64,000 bases of DNA from Macrostomum hystrix (lineage: Eukaryota; Platyhelminthes; Macrostomidae): the NCBI GenBank assembly GCA_950097015.1, contig CATNEN010000037.1:3625501-3689500 (forward strand), written 5' to 3'. Made by a program: the position numbers and the translations under genes. Shown piece after piece: positions 59,101-64,000 of this stretch. Under the pieces are notes generated by a model that worked only from the letters and a program-made list of their open reading frames with translations, had not been told where the DNA came from and did not search any database. Position 1 is the first letter of the stretch. Every line of letters begins with the position of its first letter.

Positions 59101-62100
59101 GGATGGGTCAATCTGGTGAATTTAATGCGGGTAACACAGCTCAAAGTACGAGTAATTTTTTTACAAAAATTAATCAGACTCGGAGGAATTGCTCACGAGC
59201 TGCACCGAGTGCACCATTGCTCCCGTCCAGCTGTCCCAGACTCGGACGCAGCCGGAAATAGTCTGGCACAGGTAGCGATCAGCTGTCATCGAATTAGACG
59301 CCAGCAGCTGCTGAGCCTCAGAGTCGCTAGCCGATGATGCTGACGCAGTCGCATTGAACAGATGATAAACGATCTCGGATTTGTCCAGCTGCCACACTTG
59401 AATAGAGCCGCCCGGAGCGCAGACCACGGCCGTGTCAGAGTTGACGCGCAGCAGCCGACTGACGCCGGCGTGAGCGGCGCTGAGCAGGCCGCGCGGCGGC
59501 GGCAGGCAGGCCAGGTGAGGCACCAGCCGACCAGCGCCTCCAACAGGATCAGTCAACAGGTAGGCTCGAGCATCCAGCAGGAGTTGACGCACCGAGCTGT
59601 ACCGGTCCGACAGCAGGCTGGCATCAAGGCGTCCAATCAGTTCAACAGCGATGGCGGGCGGGTCGTCGCTGGCAACGCCAGCGGCGAGTTTCAGGAGGTC
59701 CTGCACCAGGCGGACCTCAGGGTCGGCTCGGCCCACAGCCTGCGTTTTTTTGAGTCGCTAGATCTTTTAGTTGTTGGGCTGGGCAAAGTTTGGTACATTT
59801 AAGTGTTGAGTGAAATTGTAGAATGGTAGGTGCAGTCGGTAGGTTTCAGTGTCGAGTGGAATGGTAGGTGCAGTTTGGTAGGTTTCAGTGTCGAATGGAA
59901 TGGTAGGTGCAGTCGGTAGGTTTCAGTGTCGAGTGGAATGGTAGGTGCAGTCGGTAGGTTTCAGTGTCGAGTGGAATGGTAGGTGCAGTTTGGTAGGTTT
60001 CAGTGTCGAGTGGAATGGTAGGTGCAGTTTGGTAGGTTTCAGTGTCGAGTAGAATGGTAGGTGCAGTTTGGTAGGTTTCAGTGTCGAGTGGAATGGTAGG
60101 TGCAGTTTGGTAGGTTTCAGTGTCGAGTGGAATGGTAGGTGCAGTTTGGTAGGTTTCAGTGTCGAGTGGAATGGTAGGTGCAGTTTGGCAGGTTTCAGTG
60201 TCGAGTGGAATGGTAGGTGCAGTCGATAGGTTTCAGTGTCGAGTGGAATGGTAGGTGCAGTTTGGTAGGTTTCAGTGTCGAGTAGAATGGTAGGTGCAGT
60301 TTGGTAGGTTTCAGTGTCGAGTGGAATGGTAGGTGCAGTTTGGTAGGTTTCAGTGTCGAGTGGAATGGTAGGTGCAGTTTGGTAGGTTTCAGTGTCGAGT
60401 GGAATGGTAGGTGCAGTTTGGTAGGTTTCAGTGTCGAGTGGAATGGTAGGTGCAGTTTGGTAGGTTTCAGTGTCGAGTAGAATGGTAGGTGCAGTTTGGT
60501 AGGTTTCAGTGTCGAGTGGAATGGTAGGTGCAGTTTGGTAGGTTTCAGTGTCGAGTGGAATGGTAGGTGCAGTTTGGTAGGTTTCAGTGTCGAGTAGAAT
60601 GGTAGGTGCAGTTTGGTAGGTTTCAGTGTCGAGTGGAATGGTAGACTGGTAGGTGCAGTTTGGTAGGTTTCAGTGTCGAGTGGAATGGTAGAATGGTAGG
60701 TGCAGTTTGGTAGGTTTCAGTGTCGAGTGGAATGGTAGGTGCAGTTTGGTAGGTTTCAGTGTCGAGTGGAATGGTAGGTGCAGTTTGGTAGGTTTCAGTG
60801 TCGAGTGGAATGGTAGGTGCAGTTTGGTAGGTTTCAGTGTCGAGTGGAATGGTAGGTGCAGTTTGGTAGGTTTCAGTGTCGAGTGGAATGGTAGGTGCAG
60901 TTTGGTAGGTTTCAGTGTCGAGTGGAATGGTAGGTGCAGTTTGGTAGGTTTCAGTGTCGAGTGGAATGGTAGGTGCAGTTTGGTAGGTTTCAGTGTCGAG
61001 TGGAATGGTAGGTGCAGTTTGGTAGGTTTCAGTGTCGAGTGGAATGGTAGGTGCAGTTTGGTAGGTTTCAGTGTCGAGTGGAATGGTAGGTGCAGTCGGT
61101 AGGTTTCAGTGTCGAGTGGAATGGTAGGTGCAGTCGGTAGGTTTCAGTGTCGAGTGGAATGGTAGGTGCAGTTTGGTAGGTTTCAGTGTCGAGTGGAATG
61201 GTAGGTGCAGTTTGGTAGGTTTCAGTGTCGAGTGGAATGGTAGGTGCAGTTTGGTAGGTGGCAGCCCAGTTAGGCACACCTGGTAATCGGCCATCAGAGC
61301 CTGGTAGCCCATGCCGGTGGCCTTGGCCAGGATCCAGCTCAGGTTGCAGGCGAAGCGCCTCTTGTAGTCGGCCAGCCTCTCCGGCTCAGAGGCGGCGCGG
61401 CCCGGCCTGAGCGAGTCCAGCCTGAGGCGCGGCAGCAGCGCCAGGACTCGAGTGTTGCTAGGCGACACCGGCTGCGGCGTCACCTGCCGATCGGCGTCTC
61501 GGATTGTTAGCGGCGACTTCAGGCGCGACAATGTCAAGGTGCGACGAATGCCGGTCTCGACTGAGAACAGTGCGAATAGGCGATCCGGCAGACCAGGGTC
61601 TGAGGCCACGTACCTGTGAGGATTTGCCAATCCAACTAATCATTGTTAAGACGTGCAAATGATCGTCCCGCTTAGTCTAGCAAAGTCTAGCAAGTCTTAG
61701 TTTATTAGTCTAGCAAAGTCTAGCAAGTCTTAGTTTATTAGTCTAGCAAAGTCTAGCAAGTCTTAGTTTATTAGTCTAGCAAAGTCTAGCAAGTCTTAGT
61801 TTATTAGTCTAGCAAAGTCTAGCAAGTCTTAGTTTATTAGTATAGCAAAGTCTAGCAAGTCTTAGTTTATTAGTATAGCAAAGTCTAGCAAGTCTTAGTT
61901 TATTAGTATAGCAAAGTCTAGCAAGTCTTAGTTTATTAGTATAGCAAAGTCTAGCAAGTCTTAGTTTATTAGTATAGCAAAGGCATCAGCCCTGGATTCC
62001 TGAACTGTTATTTTTGGAGCAGAAAGTGAAGACAGGAAACTCTGTAGCAGTTGCCGCAAATTTCAAAGTCGGCTGTCTCGCACCTGTCATGCGCTGCCTC

Positions 62101-64000
62101 AGTGAACTGCCTGTGAAACCAGCCGAACAACGGCTTGCCGTGGTCCTGCCGCACGCTGATGTACTCGTCAAGGTCGTACTTCAGCCGGGCCCACATAGTT
62201 GGCGGTATGCGCAACACCCCGGGCACTGGCGGACTGTGGAACTGGTACACATCGACCAGGAGATCGTCCTGGCAGGACAGGTAGTCCTCCAATTCGACCT
62301 CGCTGATACCGACACCAACCTGGCTCAGGTAGGTCAGGGGACCAAGGGCCGATCGGACGAACAGCTCTCCGTACCTGCCGGATTTAAAGGAGAATTCAAC
62401 AGCAGTTAGACCACGCTTTCCGTCCGGGGGGGAAGACCCTGGGGTATTTCAAATACACACTGCCTTCTTCTCGATAGCTCCCAAACCGAATGACCGATTT
62501 TTGTGAAAGTACACCATCTGAATTTAAATTTTCTGCCCTTTACGATGAACTGACTTTCAAAGCCGTCCGATCGTTGAGATAATCGGCGATTCTTGTCAAA
62601 GACTCTGTTGACAAGAACATCTACAACTAACATTGCTTTTTACAAATTAAATCAATCCAAAATAGTTACCAATTATAGTAGCAGACATAGTTACATGATG
62701 AAATTTTGTGACCCGAAAAATATGCCCATATTTGTGGTTCTTGCCACCAGACAATACGCCGAGAATCGTTGAACATCTCTACGATGCCGATGTTTTGGGA
62801 TTCTGGAAGTTTTTTAATCTGACAGAGCAGAACATTTTAGTCCGTGTTCAGGATTTTCATAACGGTTGATTGAATATTTTGGGAGACGCAGAAAAAAAAA
62901 TGCGGGTATTTGAAATATCCCGGTGGTCCTTCTACTGTTAATTTGCGATACGCTCGAATTGAATTCCTAAAGTTTGCCCTCTTCAGAGAGGCCATCCTGC
63001 TAAACAACGCCGCGACGTGGACACGACAGCGTCGAAAGCCAGACCCTGCACGGACTCCAAAGTCCGTCCACCAACTTACGCCGGCTGGTCATAACATCCT
63101 GCTGCTCATCTGGCATGGTCAAGCCGAGCTCTCACCTTTTCTCCAGTCCCTCGAACACGTGCTTCACCAGCATCTGCACGCAGTCGTCACCGGGTTGACC
63201 TACTGGCAATCGCGGCTCAGTAAATGATGTCCAGGTTAGCGCCTCTCGCATCAGCACCTTCAGGTAGATCGGCTTCGGGCACATCGCGAACATGTCCAGC
63301 AGGTACTGCTCCTGACTCTCTTGAAGCCGCCTGCCGCGCCTGCTGAGCTTCTTGCGCAACGCCGCCAGCGCAGTGTCGCGCGGCATCGCCGCCACCAATT
63401 CCAGCAGCTCGCAGTCGGGCGGAAATCTAATGTCGGACGCCGGCACTGACGTGAACACCAGGCGGAGGCCGGGCGGGCACACCCGAGGCAGCCAGGCCAG
63501 CGAGTAGGCGCCATCGCGCGGACTCAGCTGATCGAGCGAGTCCAGCAGAAGCAGCAGGCGCTGATTGCTGCCAGGCGCCAGGGGACCCTGGCACAGCGAG
63601 TTCAGGTACTGGGGGAAATACCTGGCGAGAGGGTGTTGGGTTTTTTTGTTGAACAAAAATGAAGAGCACGTATGAGAAAATGTAGATCTGGTAGATTAAG
63701 ATTAAGAAGAACACGGAGAGGAAGATTAAGAAGAACAGGGTGAGGAAGATTAAGAAGAACACGGAGAGGAAGCTTAAGAAGAACACGGAGAGGAAGATTA
63801 ATAAGAACAGGGAGAAGAAAAAGAAGAGACAAAGGATTAACTGGGACAGTTGCATTATGTTTCCGCTAATCCCTTCAGAGCACATCTATTATGGAACCTG
63901 GCTAGCAGAATGGAGCTCGCCGTGGCCTCTTCATCCACTGGCAGGCCGTAGATGAGCTGCAGCTGTTCCAGTAGGCTGCGCAGCAGGTCCCCGATGTGGT
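53159..64000 (-). CDS. NACHT-WD40 repeat protein (NWD1/NWD2 type), 3' 13 exons
   Basis: Exons 64000-63898 (open at the edge), 63621-63136, 62374-62084, 61613-61280, 59739-59197, 59112-58929, 58715-58565, 57956-57545, 56824-56429, 55838-55599, 55366-54872, 54139-53894 and 53407-53159 (TAA) join in phase, giving about 1375 residues. NWD proteins are STAND-class ATPases with a WD40 sensor. HIGDLLRSLLEQLQLIYGLP and the Walker B LLLLLDSLDQLSPRDGAYSL belong to the NACHT core; its P-loop lies beyond the window. Next come the helical region (YGELFVRSALGPLTYLS; GWFHRQFTEAAHDR) and many WD40 blades: SIQVWQL, CVRVWDS, QLRVWNL, FINVWSL, SICLWK, LLKIWSL...LAGHTDL, TMRVWHS...VAHTDV. A Gln run at about 57902-57922 lies in the eighth exon of the window. 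NWD1 versus NWD2 (or a lineage-specific relative) cannot be settled without the N-terminus. Confidence 0.88.
54250..54475 (-). mobile_element. SINE family 2 copy in the NACHT-WD40 gene
   Basis: Contains TACAGCTGTTCAGTCCGTGG at the left and a tRNA-like head on the - strand at the right (GAGGTCGGGAGTTCGAATCT with a CTTCTAAGCG anticodon-loop-like stretch). The central body is partly lost. It lies in the intron 54140-54871. Confidence 0.65.
55460..55590. repeat. Degenerate GTAGAGATGAGAGTAGA-type repeat
   Basis: Irregular units of AGTAGAGATGAGAGTA and AAGGTAGGCATAAGAGTAGA occupy the intron 55367-55598 of the NACHT-WD40 gene. Period is not constant. Confidence 0.6.
55940..56212 (+). mobile_element. 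SINE family 1 copy in the NACHT-WD40 gene
   Basis: Contains CATTCATTTGGGGCGCAGCC, GAGAGAAGGCTTGG, CAAGGCACAGTGAGTGTACA, TGCCTGCGTACAGTATCTGT, CTCCTCGCTGGCTTCGGGTC, TAGTGTCACCAAATG and an ATT tail, in the same order as the copy at 28996-29378. The tRNA-like head is missing. It lies in the intron 55839-56428. Confidence 0.8.
58205..58520. repeat. 26-bp minisatellite (CTGGTAGCAGAAGGGAAATC)
   Basis: About twelve 26-bp units, each with GGGAAATCCC or a GGGAATTTCC variant, in the intron 57957-58564 of the NACHT-WD40 gene. Left units read AGAAGGG and right units AGACGGG or AGATGGG. Confidence 0.9.
59818..61258. repeat. 36-39-bp minisatellite (GGTAGGTTTCAGTGTCGAGT)
   Basis: About 37 tandem units (GGTAGGTTTCAGTGTCGAGT, then GGAATGGTAGGTGCAGTTT). 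Units ending CAGTC cluster at the two edges and CAGTTT units in the centre. It fills the 1.5-kb intron 59740-61279 and ends about 20 bp from the donor. Confidence 0.94.
61672..61982. repeat. 33-bp minisatellite (AGTCTAGCAAAGTCTAGCAA)
   Basis: About nine 33-bp units in the intron 61614-62083. Each unit contains an internal duplication of AGTCTAGCAA, and the right-hand units share a TATAGC variant. Confidence 0.92.
62425..62944 (-). mobile_element. MITE-like element, copy 4 (most complete)
   Basis: About 520 bp in the intron 62375-63135. Read on the - strand it begins TAACAGTAGAAGGACCACCG with GGATATTTCAAATAC and ends GTATTTGAAATACCCCAGGG, so the termini are imperfect inverted repeats of about 25-33 bp. 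Interior landmarks (TCTCCCAAAATATTCAATCA, CTTCCAGAATCCCAAAACAT, CGGTCATTCGGTTTGGGAGC) recur in three other places in the window. No coding potential; likely a non-autonomous DNA transposon. Confidence 0.78.
63690..63805. repeat. 24-bp minisatellite (AGGAAGATTAAGAAGAACAC)
   Basis: About five 24-bp units (followed by GGAG) in the intron 63622-63897, with CACGG/CAGGG alternation. Confidence 0.8.

Noticed and set aside
63427-63885. 152-codon - frame rich in Phe/Leu
   Set aside because: It reads through the 24-bp array in the intron 63622-63897 and continues in the wrong frame of the NACHT exon.

Overview
The window is animal nuclear DNA. Genes are split into GC-rich exons with GT/AG introns, and the proteins are metazoan: nicastrin, an IGSF9/Turtle-type adhesion receptor, CDC6, neuroguidin, NDUFS2 and an NWD1-type NACHT-WD40 protein. 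The mariner and Tc1 elements, tRNA-derived SINEs and very heavy minisatellite load suggest an invertebrate, possibly a spiralian such as a free-living flatworm. The phylum is a guess; 'animal' is firm. No bacterial, organellar or viral genome is seen.

Layout, left to right. 1-2356 (+): 3' end of an unrecognised gene with an acidic, Gln-rich C-terminus. 2357-5201: AT-rich gene-free DNA with a 44-bp minisatellite. 5202-8446 (+): nicastrin, lacking only its signal-peptide exon. 8447-10731: SINE and MITE debris with a 7-bp repeat array. 10732-28344 (-): a complete seven-exon Turtle/IGSF9 homologue (five Ig, two FN3, one TM). One of its introns carries an intact mariner, and its 10.7-kb first intron is mostly satellite DNA. 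28345-34538: intergenic arrays. 34539-47340 (-): a tight same-strand block NDUFS2 > NGDN > CDC6. 47341-53158: AT-rich spacer with a SINE and a frameshifted Tc1 element. 53159-64000 (-): the 3' 13 exons of a NACHT-WD40 gene whose P-loop lies beyond the window.

Exon models were built by matching splice phases by hand. For Turtle, CDC6 and NDUFS2 every junction phase agrees and the summed coding lengths are exact multiples of three (912, 519 and 463 residues). The genes are not one pathway: they cover gamma-secretase, cell adhesion, DNA replication licensing, ribosome biogenesis, mitochondrial complex I and a STAND ATPase.

The most striking feature is that most introns longer than about 250 bp are largely made of their own minisatellite (units about 11-44 bp). 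Four of the six Turtle introns carry related 17-bp units. Other notable items are a mariner with perfect terminal repeats and an intact transposase, a MITE-like family with one copy split by a microsatellite, and a nicastrin with a strongly altered DYIGS region.
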